DNA of 64,000 nucleotides from Flammulina velutipes (GCA_011800155.1 CM022372.1:2108001-2172000), one strand, 5' to 3'; counted from the first letter of the stretch, positions 35,240-45,786 are shown. Notes: generated by a model not told the origin, from the letters alone. Numbers and translations are program-made.

Positions 35240-35598
35240 TCAATTCATTGTCAACGTGTGCCTCAAATTCTCACGGTTCTTGCTTGCGCTCGGACTCATG
35301 CTTTTCCAAGTATCACTGACGAATGACGGGTTGAGAAGATCATCAATATCAGATATCTTCAATTCCTTAGCAGTGGTACTCGCAACCGGCATGTTTCCAT
35401 GCCTATCGAATACATGGTTCTCACCACACCTTTGATGAAGCTTACGTCCATAACCTGTACAAGTCGCTGAATATGATGTCTACCATGCTGTCCATTAACA
35501 ATTATATATGAGGATACCAACCCAGCAGAAGTGCGGGATTCGACATGTACGGAAGGCCCCATGCTTCTCCATAAATCACGCTTTGGTCCCGAATACAT
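35240..35598 (-). CDS. Small hypothetical protein, two exons
   Basis: A short first frame (MYSGPKRDLWRSMGPSV) precedes an intron-like stretch. The second exon is clearly protein-like and hydrophilic: GYGRKLHQRCGENHVFD, TTAKELKISDIDDLLNPSF, SDTWKSMSPSASKNREN, ending at a TGA at 35240. The exact splice is unresolved: a 55-nt GT-AG choice breaks the frame and the in-frame choice is only 38 nt. No family was recognised. It lies between the RPAP3 and HIT-like genes on the same strand. Confidence 0.35.
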
Positions 35599-35704
35599 TA
35601 AATAGTTCAACTGTCAACATCAATGGTGACGAGCCTCTCAGTGTAGCATAGTCTTACGGACATCGCCTTTTGAACCCCGTCCCAACTAGGCACACACCCC
35701 ACTG

Positions 35705-37116
35705 TCATAGGATCTTCCCCCATATTGGATTCAGCCCATCAATGCCTATGCGAGACAGCAGGCTTCGCGCAACGCCTTTCTCCTCATTACTCAGGAAAAG
35801 AATCAGCGTCGGAAACCGTGGGACGCTACCAAACGCATTGAGATATTCCACAATCTTGGTTTTCGGAACATCGTCTTCGAGTACGTCGAGGAATGTTCGC
35901 AGGATAGACGTGAGGAGGCTCGGCTCCAAGGATGACTGAAAGAACGCGGGGAATTGAGACGGTGGTATCGTCTATACTGACACGTCAATATACAGTAAAA
36001 GATCGACACAAAGGACGTACCGTGAGGAGGTGAAAGCGGTCTTTGGACGTGGCACACATCTCCCAGACCTTGGTCAGATCGAACAAATTGGCCGGGGGTT
36101 TGGAGACCACATTCCGTTTAGTAGAGGAGGTTTTGGCTGCGGTAGAGGGCTGGACTTCTCGCGTAGGAAAGACGGTCTGCGATCCGTTTGCTCTGAAGAT
36201 GCCGCCGCCAACGCGAACAGGCTTGGTTTCGACTTCTGATTTTGAGTTGGGCTTTGACGTTGTGGGCTGGGCTACGGGTTGAGTAGGCGCTGGTACTTTG
36301 GGCTGTGTTGTCGAGGAGACGTCCTGGAAGATATGGGTAACTGGTAAATTTTATGAGTAGAGAACGTACTCGAACTTCTTGAATCGCAGGCGAGCTCTTC
36401 TTTAGAATGGATTTTGGCGGAGACGCCTCTACAAGTAGCGGCTTCGCATCATCATCGATGATAGTAATGGGCACTCTTCGTCTTTTAGGATTGGTCTTTG
36501 CAGAAACCGGAGGTACATCCATGGGCTGTTTTCCCTGGAAGTGGGATGAGTTGAGTTATGGATAAACAGAACATGCAGCACACCTTGGATGCTCTCCGAA
36601 TTTTGAGAGCTTCAGAGACCTTCGCCAGCTCTTGTGTAATGGATGCGTTGGAAGGTTCTAGCTGTGCAGCAGCCTTCAAGTCTAACTCGTTATCAGTACT
36701 TCTCGCCCACATCGTAGCACAGATCACACACCATCTTCAGCCTCCTGCAGACGCAAAGTCGCTGACCTAGCCTGGCCTCTACGAAAGAGAGCTTTGGCAT
36801 GGCCCTGTTTCAAGGCCAACGTCGTGGTACAGTCTCTTTCTGCATCGTCGTATCTGTGCAGGCGTTCCAGGGCATATCAGAACGGCCGCCGTCGTTGCAG
36901 ACGTACTTTCCGAGTTTGAGGTATGCAGCCGCGCGATTTAGAGGTAATGTAAAATCCTGTCGGTCGTGGATAATGGCGGCAGAATAGTGGCCAACTGCGC
37001 CGGGATAGTCGCCAGCTTTAAATGCGGAGTTTCCCTAGGTGATAGTTAGAGTTGAAGCATAAGAAGTGTTTAGAAGGACCAACCTTTTCTTTTTCCAACT
37101 GAGCTTGCTTGCTCAT
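35705..37116 (-). CDS. RPAP3: RPAP3-like TPR co-chaperone (R2TP complex)
   Basis: About 410 residues. The start at 37116 (MSKQAQLEKEKGNSAFKAGDYPGAV) opens a TPR array: GNSAFKAGDYPGAVGHYSAAI, AAYLKLGKYDDAERDCTTTL, ALFRRGQARSATLRLQEAEDDL. A disordered basic middle (NPKRRRVPITIIDDD, SPPKSILKK) follows. The C-terminal helical domain is the RPAP3_C type (FDLTKVWEMC, FFQSSLEPSLLTSIL, DVLEDDVPKTKIVEYLNAF, SVPRFPTLILFLSNEEK). RPAP3 links Hsp90 to the RUVBL1/2-PIH complex that assembles RNA polymerase II, snoRNPs and PIKKs (family knowledge). Five or so introns. It shares a 470-base spacer with the divergent secreted kinase-like gene. Confidence 0.9.
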
Positions 37117-37588
37117 GATGGTTCAGAGCAAGTTTACTTGCCGGCGGCACGAGCTGTGATTGAGCACTGCAAAGCAAGTACAAAGCGGTGCTTGTCTGCC
37201 CGATGCTCGCATTGAGTAGGTTGGTGCAGAGGGTGACTACAGCGAGGCCTTGCAATTGTGGCGCGTTGGTGAAGCTATGCATGGGCTGTCGATTGCAGGG
37301 ACGCCACACGCTTCCTGGTCTGCGATGTACGATCAACACTCTTTCGCCTTCTGGCTTAAATAAATACTGGGCTCATAGGCAAGTAGCTTTACCTCCGCTA
37401 AGCCTTGCCAGGTGTACTTAGTACGATGATAAGATCACCATGTGGCGCTGCTTATAGTTATACGACGGACACCGCCAAGATCTCCGCTGGAGCACGACGG
37501 GCTATGCATACATCTAGGATACATATACACAACGACTTGTCGTTGAATCGTCATCTAGAGCTGGCCTCACCAAGTCCTTGCTACTAAC

Positions 37589-38630
37589 ATGTTCCTCCAG
37601 AAGACCATCTTCTTCTTCATTTTTTGCCTCGCACAGAGGGCTATGCTCACTAACGCATCGTACGACCGCCTCTGTCGACCGCTCTATTCCAGGCTACTGA
37701 TTTTGTTTCTTTTCTGTAGGCCTACATCTCCGACAGCCACCCTAAAGCTCCCGACGAAGACTATCTGGAACCGCGGAGAAGCACTTGTCAACCCAAGAGA
37801 ATCTGTGACTCTCGGTAATACCACCTTCAAGCTCAAGGATCTCCCTGCGCCATACCAGGGATCCAGATCTGAGATCTATGACACCACTTTCAATGGGAAA
37901 CCTGCCATCATGAAGATCGTTGAAAAGAAAGAAACGGAAGTCGGTCGTATGCACCAAGAAATTAGGAACGTCAGAAAGGTGGGTTACTTGTACTTGATTA
38001 CAAGGAGCACTATGTAATGCTAGTCGCCTGTCAGTTCGGACTACGGAGGGGTGACTGGGAGGATGAAACCCATTATTATCTCCTCCTAAGAAATGTGCGC
38101 AATGGCTGGCCGACCGAGGGTGGCCCGCCATTGAAACCATTCCACGAGTGGTACCTCGCCGATAAGGCTTTGAAGGCCCAAGAAGGCCTAGAAAGACTGA
38201 AAACAGCCACCAAGGCGTTCCTCGTCAAGTTCGCAGAGGAGAGTGGTGTAGCGTGCGTTTTTGAAAAGTCTCCATTTGAATGTTTCTAACTGTGGGCCAG
38301 ATATCATAAAGTACATCTCCGTTCCGTTTTCGTCGACGAGAAATTGGAGACTGCCATGGGAGCGGATTTCACAGCTAATCTCGGAAGGTTCGCCGGCGTC
38401 GAGGAATTGTACGACAAACATTCCATCGAGGCGTTTGTCGCCAAGGTGGACAAACTTCTGGACGAGCAATTTTCGGTCGAGAAATTGCAAGAAGAGCTTA
38501 AACTGCATGACAATGCGGAATTGAGAGAGTAAGTTCGCGTTTCGATATGCCAATCCATAGCATGCTCTAATACTTTCACCTTTCTAGTGCTGACAAAAAA
38601 GATATAGTTAGTGAGAAATCTAAATTGTAA
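37589..38630 (+). CDS. Secreted protein with a partial kinase-like fold
   Basis: The start at 37589 gives a hydrophobic leader (MFLQKTIFFFIFCLAQ). The first intron (about 37656-37720) joins TNAS to PTSPTATLKL. The body contains FKLKDLPAPYQGSRSEIYDTTFNGKPAIMKIVE: a glycine-loop-like segment followed by a VAIK-like Lys, then MHQEIRNVRKFG, which fits the alphaC Glu. The best second-exon acceptor is the one giving FGLRRGDWEDETHYYLLLRN. No HRD or DFG motif was found in the C-terminal half (DKLLDEQFSVEKLQEELKL), so an active kinase is not claimed. The end is uncertain: a stop at 38630 follows ADKKDIVSEKSKL, but a further intron could lead to a stop at 38747. Confidence 0.5.
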
Positions 38631-39069
38631 TCTCTTAACGATAATGATAATGTATGCCGCGCGTGAATAGCAACAATTGACTCAAGGTGCCCGGGAGACC
38701 GTGCCATTACGGTGGACTCGGAAACGTTTGAGGAGATTGAGGACTAGGAAGTACACTACTGTTTACGCCATAGCTAGGCTGTTGCCATCCCAATTTATGA
38801 TACTCCAACCAAAATGATTATCGAACTTTCATGCTACCGTACAGCATGAGAAACGAGTTCGGTAAAAGGGACTGTCTTTCTTCCCAATGTGGACAATATT
38901 GATGAATCCCAGACTCGGAGTAGATTGACGACTCCGTATACAACGTATTCAAAGATGTGGAATATCACTACTAAAGTGTCTCGATTTCAGCTCAAAGACC
39001 ACGGCACTCCTCAGGACGGTGCGTACTCGGTATGTTTTGGCGCGTCTTTTCTTCTCATTGACGCTCTTC
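38631..39069. other. Spacer left of the transposon, one coding-like stretch
   Basis: The plus-strand frame 38889-39030 (WNITTKVSRFQLKDHGTPQDGAYS) weakly resembles the FKLKDLPAPYQG part of the preceding gene and ends at a good donor (GTATGT). It may be the first exon of a lost or interrupted gene. Confidence 0.3.
39062..39069. repeat. Left target-site duplication of the transposon
   Basis: CGCTCTTC, identical to the copy directly after the right inverted repeat. Confidence 0.8.
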
Positions 39070-39678
39070 AGGACCCGTGTTTATCCTCCAAGAGGTTAGA
39101 TACTGAAATTGGTGTTGTCTGAACTTTTGTCCGGATGGTGTACTACCTCCAGAGGTCCCAACTCGTCCGTATTTTGCCTCCGACCTAGGGATTTTGGGCC
39201 ATTCGTCCGCATTTTGTATCTGACCTCTAAAAGTCCCATAGACTATATACCATCTCTTCTGACACGCTGCAATACCAACCGCTACTCTCCATCTTCAATG
39301 TCTGATATCTACGACATTTATGGTTTTATCTTTTCTATGTACGTCGTACTTACAGTACTCAAGCTTCTTGGACGAAAATTCCATGCAGAGTCTTTGGTGT
39401 GAGTTCCATCCTTTTATCGAGACTCCAGATGAAATAAACAATGCTAGAGAGCCACAATGCCATAATACTAGCAATAGTAGCAGAATGAACAAAAATACTC
39501 CTTTGTCCGAATTTTGCTCTGACCTATTTTGGATGCTATTGTTACGTCCGGACGCTGCCTCTGACATTCTTCACCAAATTTGGCTTTCGTCCGTATTTTG
39601 ACTCTCACCTCAAGGCATCGTAGAGCTCCATTTGTCCGGACGCTGTACCTAACCTCTTGGAGGATAAACACGGGTCCT
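39070..39678. mobile_element. Non-autonomous hAT-like transposon (MITE), 609 bp
   Basis: The ends are perfect terminal inverted repeats of 30 bp (left end begins AGGACCCGTGTTTATCCTCC). They are flanked by an exact 8-bp direct repeat CGCTCTTC (39062-39069 and 39679-39686), read as the target-site duplication. An 8-bp duplication with short TIRs points to the hAT superfamily. There is no transposase frame, so it must have moved with a trans-acting enzyme. The perfect TIRs and duplication suggest recent insertion. The interior carries several GTCCGNATTTTG motifs near both ends. Confidence 0.85.
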
Positions 39679-39686
39679 CGCTCTTC
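39679..39686. repeat. Right target-site duplication of the transposon
   Basis: CGCTCTTC, identical to the copy before the left inverted repeat. Joining the flanks at this repeat gives CGCTCTTCCTCAG, which resembles a polypyrimidine tract and splice acceptor. Confidence 0.8.
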
Positions 39687-39712
39687 CTCAGCCACGATTG
39701 CTCCATAGAAAG

Positions 39713-40146
39713 TGTCAAGGTCACCGTCACGAGCGGGGATGGAACCGTTACATTCCTCAGGGGATGCTAATACAGGCGGTGTCAAGTTCTGGGACCGGCA
39801 CTGGGACGAAACCATGCAGAACGCGGCGAAGCGCGTCTGTGCTGCCCGAAACGCCGAGCAGATGTCCCAATTCCTAAAAAGTCCCTCTCTGGCAGTCTAC
39901 CGCTCCCTTCTCGGAATCGATCCGATTGTTCGTATAGTCCTCATAGACACCGTGCGCGCGCATATGGACGATGCCCCTCATAGAGGGCCGTTGGAATATT
40001 CGGAGAGAATTCGATGTCGGATGAGATCGTCGCCCTGATTAATCTTCCCCTGGAAGAGGACGAACTCGCTAGCCAGGCAGTTTTCAAGTATCCCTCGAAG
40101 CAGTCCACCCCAGAGCATCATAAGGATAGCGCTGATTTCCAGGATT
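39713..40146 (+). pseudogene. Coding-like remnant right of the transposon
   Basis: One frame reads KFWDRHWDETMQNAAKRV and SPSLAVYRSLLGIDPIVRIV. The next frame begins at an ATG (40017) with MSDEIVALINLPLEEDEL and stops at 40146. The two overlap out of frame, suggesting a frameshifted gene. No family recognised. Confidence 0.3.
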
Positions 40147-40441
40147 GATGAAATTTCTTCGGTTCCAAGTAAGTCTTGCACCGTTCTCCAGCTTCGAAGA
40201 TACACCGCGGTATCCTATATCTCAAGGCGTTCGTTGTATGGCCAAGGTTTTCAGTCGTAAAACCCTCCAAGAATTGAAACAACCGGGCACTTTCAATCCC
40301 TTGTTGTTCTAAATGCCAGAGTTTTGATTTCGCTCAATGTACAAAGAACCTAGCAACTGTATTCCGGATTCCCTACGTGCAGTCAGCCTTCAGTAGCATG
40401 TATTGAAAAGACGACAAAAATTACGTAGGGCTACCTAGAAC

Positions 40442-40521
40442 TCTCTGCCTGGGAGTCGAACCCAGCTTTCGCGCGTCGTCAAAGTGACAGGCGCGTGTAC
40501 TAACCGATATACTAGCAAAGA
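40442..40521 (-). tRNA. tRNA-Asp (anticodon GTC) with a 9-nt intron
   Basis: The minus strand folds as a full cloverleaf. The acceptor stem TCTTTGC pairs with GCAGAGA (one G-U). The 3-bp D stem is GTA/TAC with a GG-containing loop. Anticodon stem CGCGC/GCGCG encloses CTGTCA, anticodon GTC, then a 9-nt insert (CTTTGACGA) at the canonical position 37/38, then C. The T arm is CTGGG-TTCGACT-CCCAG. The insert is read as an intron because removing it restores a 7-nt loop. Confidence 0.88.
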
Positions 40522-41538
40522 ATTATTAGTGTAGAGGATCTTGTCTGTATAACTGGATTACACTATCCAGATAAAATTGTGGAATTAAGCGCGCCTCGAG
40601 TTTCTTGTTTTTGTCTCAGTCAAGAACTGCAAATGCCTGCTGAATTAACAAGACCCGACGCTGAACAGGAGTCTCTCCACAAGTAGAACGAGCACAAGTC
40701 ATTCCTGGAGAAACAACCCAGGATGATACGCAAACGGGGCTGGCAGGCGTTGAAGTCTCAGTACGAGAATATTAATGAAGCAGCTTGTCATATGGACCAG
40801 TTTGCCAGATGGTGTTCACCAATGCCGAGTTTTGCAATGTCGCCACTTTCCTGCTGGGGGAGTTGATGGTCTTTTCGAAAGCTAGGAATGTTTAGCCTCC
40901 GTCTTGGATGACATGGAAGAGCTGAGGCTCACTGAGAAGGTGTTTTCCAGGCTTCGCCAGTCATACGAGAAGGATTGTAAGGACCAGCCCTTCTGTTGTC
41001 AACGCGTCGCTCACTCCTTGTCATCCATGACAGCTGACGAGAACCTGGACGGGTATGTACTATGGGCACTCAGACAAACGCTGGGATGATACCATGGTGG
41101 CGGCAGCAACACGTTTCTGCACCAGTCGAGCGGAGAAGCGCAAGGTGGTTGGTCGTAAGCGAAACGTGATGCGCGGTGTCGGAACAACTGATACTTCATT
41201 GAGTACAACATACGACGAGTAAAACCTGTCTACTATAGTCCCATCGGCAACAAAAACCTGACAAACAGGTGAGTACAAGGTTGCAGTGAGTATTCAAACA
41301 AATGAAGAGTCAGATTTCCGTTCTTGACCCCAGCCTCTCGCACGACGGTTCCCAAAAGGCCCCAGAAGGGAAAGGATGAGGTCTATGGTTTCACCGACGC
41401 CCACAGGAAGCGCCTCCGGTAGTAGTGTGGATTTCATCCTGAAGAAAGAACAAGACGAGGGACTCACTAAATTCGCAAGGATTGTTTGCTGACCTAATCT
41501 GCCACGCACTCCAATCTTTCCATCCATCGCCATCGACG
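40522..41538. other. Gene-poor 1 kb with decayed coding fragments
   Basis: Plus-strand pieces such as TNAEFCNVATFLLGELMVF (about 40815-40880) and LDDMEELRLTEKVFSRLRQSYEKDC (about 40900-40985) are protein-like but in different frames and interrupted by stops. Likely the remains of one gene; family not recognised. Confidence 0.35.
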
Positions 41539-42055
41539 ATGGCAATTATCAAATACATAACTGGCGATGTACGCGAGTCGAATCTCGACTGGAACTGCGC
41601 TCACCAGCCACTAGCAGCTTGCCGAGTACATCAAGAGCGGTAAAGTCCCAAAGAAGGACTATTTGGTCGTCGACGTACGAGACGACGATTTCGCAGGCGG
41701 GTATATCAAGGGCGCTGTGAACGTGCCATCGCATACGTTCTATGACGCTGTAGACGATCTGGTGAGGGAGACAAAAGACGTGAAGACGCTTGTTTTCCAC
41801 TGTGCGCTGAGCCAGGTCAGGGGACCAAAAGCGGCGAGGGTATACGCGGAGTCGCGACAGAACATGCTGCAGGAGGAAGAGCCGGACAGACCAGACGTGT
41901 TCATTTTGAAGGATGGTTTTACCCAGTTTCAAGTCAAGTACAAGGTGTGCTCGACGTCTTTTGCTGAATGTAACAATTGACTGAAATGGTTGAAGGACGA
42001 TTCAGAATTGATAGAGGGATGGGACAAGGATGTCTGGGCGGCGGAATGGAGTTGA
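41539..42055 (+). CDS. Cdc25-like/Acr2-type phosphatase with rhodanese fold
   Basis: Three exons (introns 41569-41617 and 41945-41995) give 138 residues, the size of yeast Ych1 and fission-yeast Ibp1. The active-site loop HCALSQVRGPKAA contains HCx5R, identical in layout to Ych1/Ibp1/Arath Cdc25, and RGPKAA is diagnostic of this group. Upstream, YLVVDVRDDDFAGGYIKGAVNVP is the rhodanese CH2 segment. Role: tyrosine-type phosphatase and/or arsenate reductase in the cytoplasm or nucleus. The start at 41539 gives MAIIKYITGD. The stop codon TGA directly abuts the stop codon of the convergent COX20 gene. Confidence 0.92.
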
Positions 42056-42504
42056 TTATTTGTGTGCGCTGTCGTCGTTGTGTTTGGTTTTTTTCGTATG
42101 CTCCATCATCTCCAAGACTCGCTGGCGATCCCGTTGGATACGCCTTTGGCAGAGATACCACGAGAAACTTGTTATGCCGACAAAGGAAGTAATGGCCCAA
42201 TGCCCTGCAACTATGGGTGCTGCCGGAAGTCGTTAGTATGAGGAAACGCAGAGACTACAAGCAGACGCACCGGCAGTTGTACCTCGAATAAAGCCTATAC
42301 CAACACCGCCCATTATTCCTTGCAGGAACGCGTCCCTTGCGCATGGCACTTGGAGAACATGCGTTACACTCTGCAATTATTGTCAGCGTTGTTACAGAAA
42401 TTACAGTGGATACTTACATTGTACACATCGACCGCAAAATTGCCCGTTGGCGGTGGAACGCCCGTCGGTGGAGGCGGAATGCTCGACGACTCTTCGTTGG
42501 ACAT
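42056..42504 (-). CDS. COX20: COX20, cytochrome c oxidase assembly factor
   Basis: Three exons (introns 42371-42417 and 42220-42282) give 112 residues. A Pro-rich N-terminus (MSNEESSSIPPPPTGVPPP) precedes the conserved core VPCARDAFLQGIMGGVGIGFI and, across the intron, WAITSFVGITSFSWYLCQRRIQRDR. Two hydrophobic spans with a CxRDxxL-type start and a W-C-Q/Y-R-R loop are the COX20 (FAM36A) pattern. COX20 is an inner-membrane chaperone that stabilises newly made Cox2 for complex IV. The tail is Lys/His/Asp-rich. The start lies 157 bases from the divergent kinase gene; the stop abuts the phosphatase stop. Confidence 0.9.
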
Positions 42505-42661
42505 GGTGGTGAGAAGGAAACCCTATTCTGTGGTTATTCAACTTGACCTGAGCCATCACGATCGTTATGTGGCGGCACCAGTCTGGCAATTTCCGGTTCA
42601 TTGGACCCACACGAGCGCGTGTCCGTCGTTGTTTGTTCCCACTCACCACCTCCGTCTTGAA

Positions 42662-43991
42662 ATGCTTTCCAGTGCTGAAATCCTGGAAATACGCGAGCGG
42701 CAGCCTCGAAGCGTCGCCTTGAATGCCGTCTTGAACATGGAAGGCATCAAGGCTGCCGTGACAAGAATCACTGGCTACCAGTGTCATAGTTTGACCAAGA
42801 AAGCTGAAGGTAGAGATTACTGCCTGTCTTCAGTGTCCAAACTAACTTGCGTCTAGGAGGATTTCATCGAGTGAGACGTCTGTTTGACCAAATTCGGCAC
42901 TGTATACTGACCGACCCTCCAGATTTATTTTGCGCACTGCGCTGACGACGCAGAATTTGTCGTCCGAGTGGCCTTTGACATCACCGATTTCCGAGGTAGC
43001 AGAAAGATGGAATCTGAGGTTTGTCCACATTTTCGAATTGTGGAGGCTCGAAAATACTTCCCTCTCGTTTCAGGTGGCAACAATTAGCTGGCTGGGAGCG
43101 AACACCCAAATTCCTGTTCCGAAGATTATTTTCTATGATGCTACTTTCGACAATGAGCTGAATGCTCCTTACATGTTAATGGAAAAGGTCAATTCCTTAC
43201 TGTAAGCCGCGCCTTCGGCATCGCTAACAGTGAAGTAGATCCAAGGAACGACACTTGCTCGCAAATGGGACACCATGCCATTACAAGACAAGGAGCTGAG
43301 TATCAAGGCGCTAGCCAATATCGTCGTTGAGCTTTTAAACACCAAATTCGACGCTATTGGGAGTTTATATCCTCCCTCCAATGCGTTGGGACCGATGATG
43401 CCCACCTGTAACCCATGGTGCTTCAGAAAGGACTTGGATCTAGACAGAGGCCCCTGGAATTCCGAACGCGAATACCTCCTGGCTTGTATCTCTCGTGAGC
43501 GTTCCTGGCTCCTCACTCACGAGCAGGAACTAGAAGAGAAGTGGGCTTCTCAGCGAACGGCATTCGCCCCAAAGTCTCTTTGCGACGGCTATTTCGCCTT
43601 GTATGATAGTCTCACAGACTACGTCTCCAAGTTGGAGATAGACGCCAGCGATACCTTCATTCTCCGTCATCCCGACTTGAACCCTCCGAATATCATGGTT
43701 TCCCATGACGATCCTTCGAAATTAACAATTATAGATTGGGAATGTGCGAGTACCGCGCCGCTTTGGTCGATGGCAAGGACTCCCGACTTTATTGCGGACG
43801 ATTCTCGCGATCCGGACAATGCTCACCTTCGTTCCGTTTTTCATACACTACTACCGGGACGTTTTGCGGATGCTGCCACTCGAAGCGCTCCAATGTTACA
43901 TCTCGAGGAAGCCTGTCAGCTGATGTGTATCATGCGCGATCCAGAGAAGGCGAAGGTCATCGTAGAGAGGGCGCTCAAAGCGTCGAATTAG
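42662..43991 (+). CDS. Phosphotransferase of the APH (aminoglycoside/choline kinase-like) family
   Basis: Five exons, including a 14-nt micro-exon (42857-42870, GGFHR), give roughly 380 residues. The N-lobe includes EFVVRVAFDI and WLGANTQIPVPKIIFYD, and APYMLMEK is the hinge. The catalytic loop is HPDLNPPNIMV (HxDxxxxN) and the metal site is IIDWE. The C-terminus has the usual tryptophan-rich helix (PLWSMARTPDF). These enzymes phosphorylate small molecules; in mushrooms the family is large and mostly uncharacterised. The start at 42662 is the first ATG consistent with the spliced frame. It shares a 157-base divergent promoter with COX20. Confidence 0.85.
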
Positions 43992-44995
43992 ATCGAGGTC
44001 AATATCTGGTTGGGGTGGCAAAGTCTTTGCCGGGAAAATATCTATCTCTTAGCTTGAGCACTCTAGGTTCCTTGCCATTCCATTACTAGTGAGATTCCAC
44101 ATCTTTGAATACGTTTTATACAGTATACGGAGTCGTCAATCTACTCGCCCACTTCGGGCCTCGTTAATATTGTCCACATTGAGTCGACGATGATATCGAT
44201 GGTAGTACGATGAAGAATTAATCTGATCCATACCGACGTCGTAAATTAGTGTCGGTGATATTGCTATGATTTTTTTTCTGCTTACTGATCCTGATGAAAG
44301 TTGGAGTTGGTAACGCCACATCGGTCAACGCTTCCATGGCATTGATGCGCGTGTTCCCTGGATACTAAGATCCATCCTTCAACTGTCCGAGGTGGTCGGG
44401 AGTCCTGGCACTGAAAGGACGTGGTCTGTGGAAAGTGTGCGCGATATATACGAAGTGCAGGCAGAGGAAGATGAGAACAAGGAGATGATATTACATTCTT
44501 GGACTGACGGAGATCGCTGTGCTGTGTTCTACAAATGAACCATATGAGAAGGATTCGAGCACGTCCCATAAAGATCGTACCTGATCGTCTGTTGTAATTT
44601 GCGAGCACTTAGATACGCCCAACTCAGTGGTCTAAGTATCAATAATCAGGTTCACGACCGGCCACTAGCTGTGCAGTGACTCTGTCCGATAGGCATGAGT
44701 AACCATGAATATGTACGGATCGCTGAGCTACGAACCACTGGCGGTGCATTTCGGGGTTGACTTTGTGAGACGTGGCAGTATCGACGCCACAGTATCATCG
44801 CCGGAACGATCCTGTGTTGAGTGGTTCGAGCTCCGGACTGGGTATGATTCCTATGAGTTGGTATACTTTTATGATTCTAAGCACTGCAAGACGAGGTATG
44901 GATTGGCGACCATCAGGATTGGCGGGCGAGCATTATGCTATATAATTTGCGGATAACTTGAGTAGCATCCTTCGAACGAAATCAGCCGGGACATC
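43992..44995. other. Intergenic 1 kb, nothing supported
   Basis: A 108-codon minus-strand frame and an 83-codon plus-strand frame (44705-44956) show no domain or splice support. Confidence 0.4.
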
Positions 44996-45602
44996 ATGAC
45001 CTCACTTCCTAGTATAAACGAACTTCTTCCTGGTCAGTCATTTTTATAGAGGATAACAGGCAAATAAACTGACCTCGCGCCGAAGAGGATCTTTTCCTTC
45101 GGATGATCAACATCGAAGAAAAAACGAAACCACAATGTAGCAAGATCCACCAACGGACGGGGAGCATAAAGAGGCTGTCATTACGTGGAGAGCGCAAGCC
45201 CTCTTTTGCTCGAGTACATCGACTAGACATCTGGGAGGAAGCTTTGAACAAGCTAAAGCTGTGCCACAAATGTCCTATCTGCTCCCAAATATTCACTCGG
45301 CCAAGCGCGGTTCAGATGCACCTAATTATACACACTGGAGAAAAACGTACGTGGAATCTGTTGTGTTTTTTGGCCAAGGACTGAGATTCATTATAGCATT
45401 TGTCTGCCCGATTGCGTCTTGCGACCGAGCGTTCAATAATAAAAGCAACATGCAGAGACACTATCGAGTGCATTCGAAGACGTTAAAGCAGAGGTTGCAA
45501 GAAGAAAGAAAAGCGCCGACCGTCGTGTGTGACTCCAGCTCAGATTCGGGTTCAGACTATTCAGCGGAGTCGGAGCGTAGTAGTAGTACTAGCAGTAGTT
45601 GA
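44996..45602 (+). CDS. C2H2 zinc-finger transcription factor
   Basis: Three exons, about 165 residues. After MTSLPSINELLP and a basic linker come two classical fingers: CPICSQIFTRPSAVQMHLIIH, joined by TGEKP (formed across an intron at about 45350) to CPIASCDRAFNNKSNMQRHYRVH. The first is Cx2C-x12-Hx3H and the second Cx4C. A Ser/Asp/Glu-rich C-terminus (SSSDSGSDYSAESERSSS) could be an activation or phosphorylated region. Two fingers with the TGEKP linker bind DNA in a sequence-specific way (family knowledge). Target genes unknown. Splice choice for the first intron is likely but not certain. Confidence 0.85.
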
Positions 45603-45786
45603 CGGAGACACGAGGAGAACGACGAATATATCACAGATAGATAGGATGTCACCGATACCAGATTGCATATATTATAAGCCCATAGGTGGCCGCTCATGTG
45701 TATTTGTTTTTGCATGAGAAATGGTGGTGCTAAGTAGCTTGCAGCAGCAGCGGCAAACTCCGAAATTTCACTTACTCTCAACTTGC

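Noticed and set aside
45721..45786. Upstream ATG as start of the DUF6535 gene
   Set aside because: It falls in the GGTGGT...AAGTAG motif also found in non-coding positions, and the truncated paralogue begins at the ATG matching 45787.
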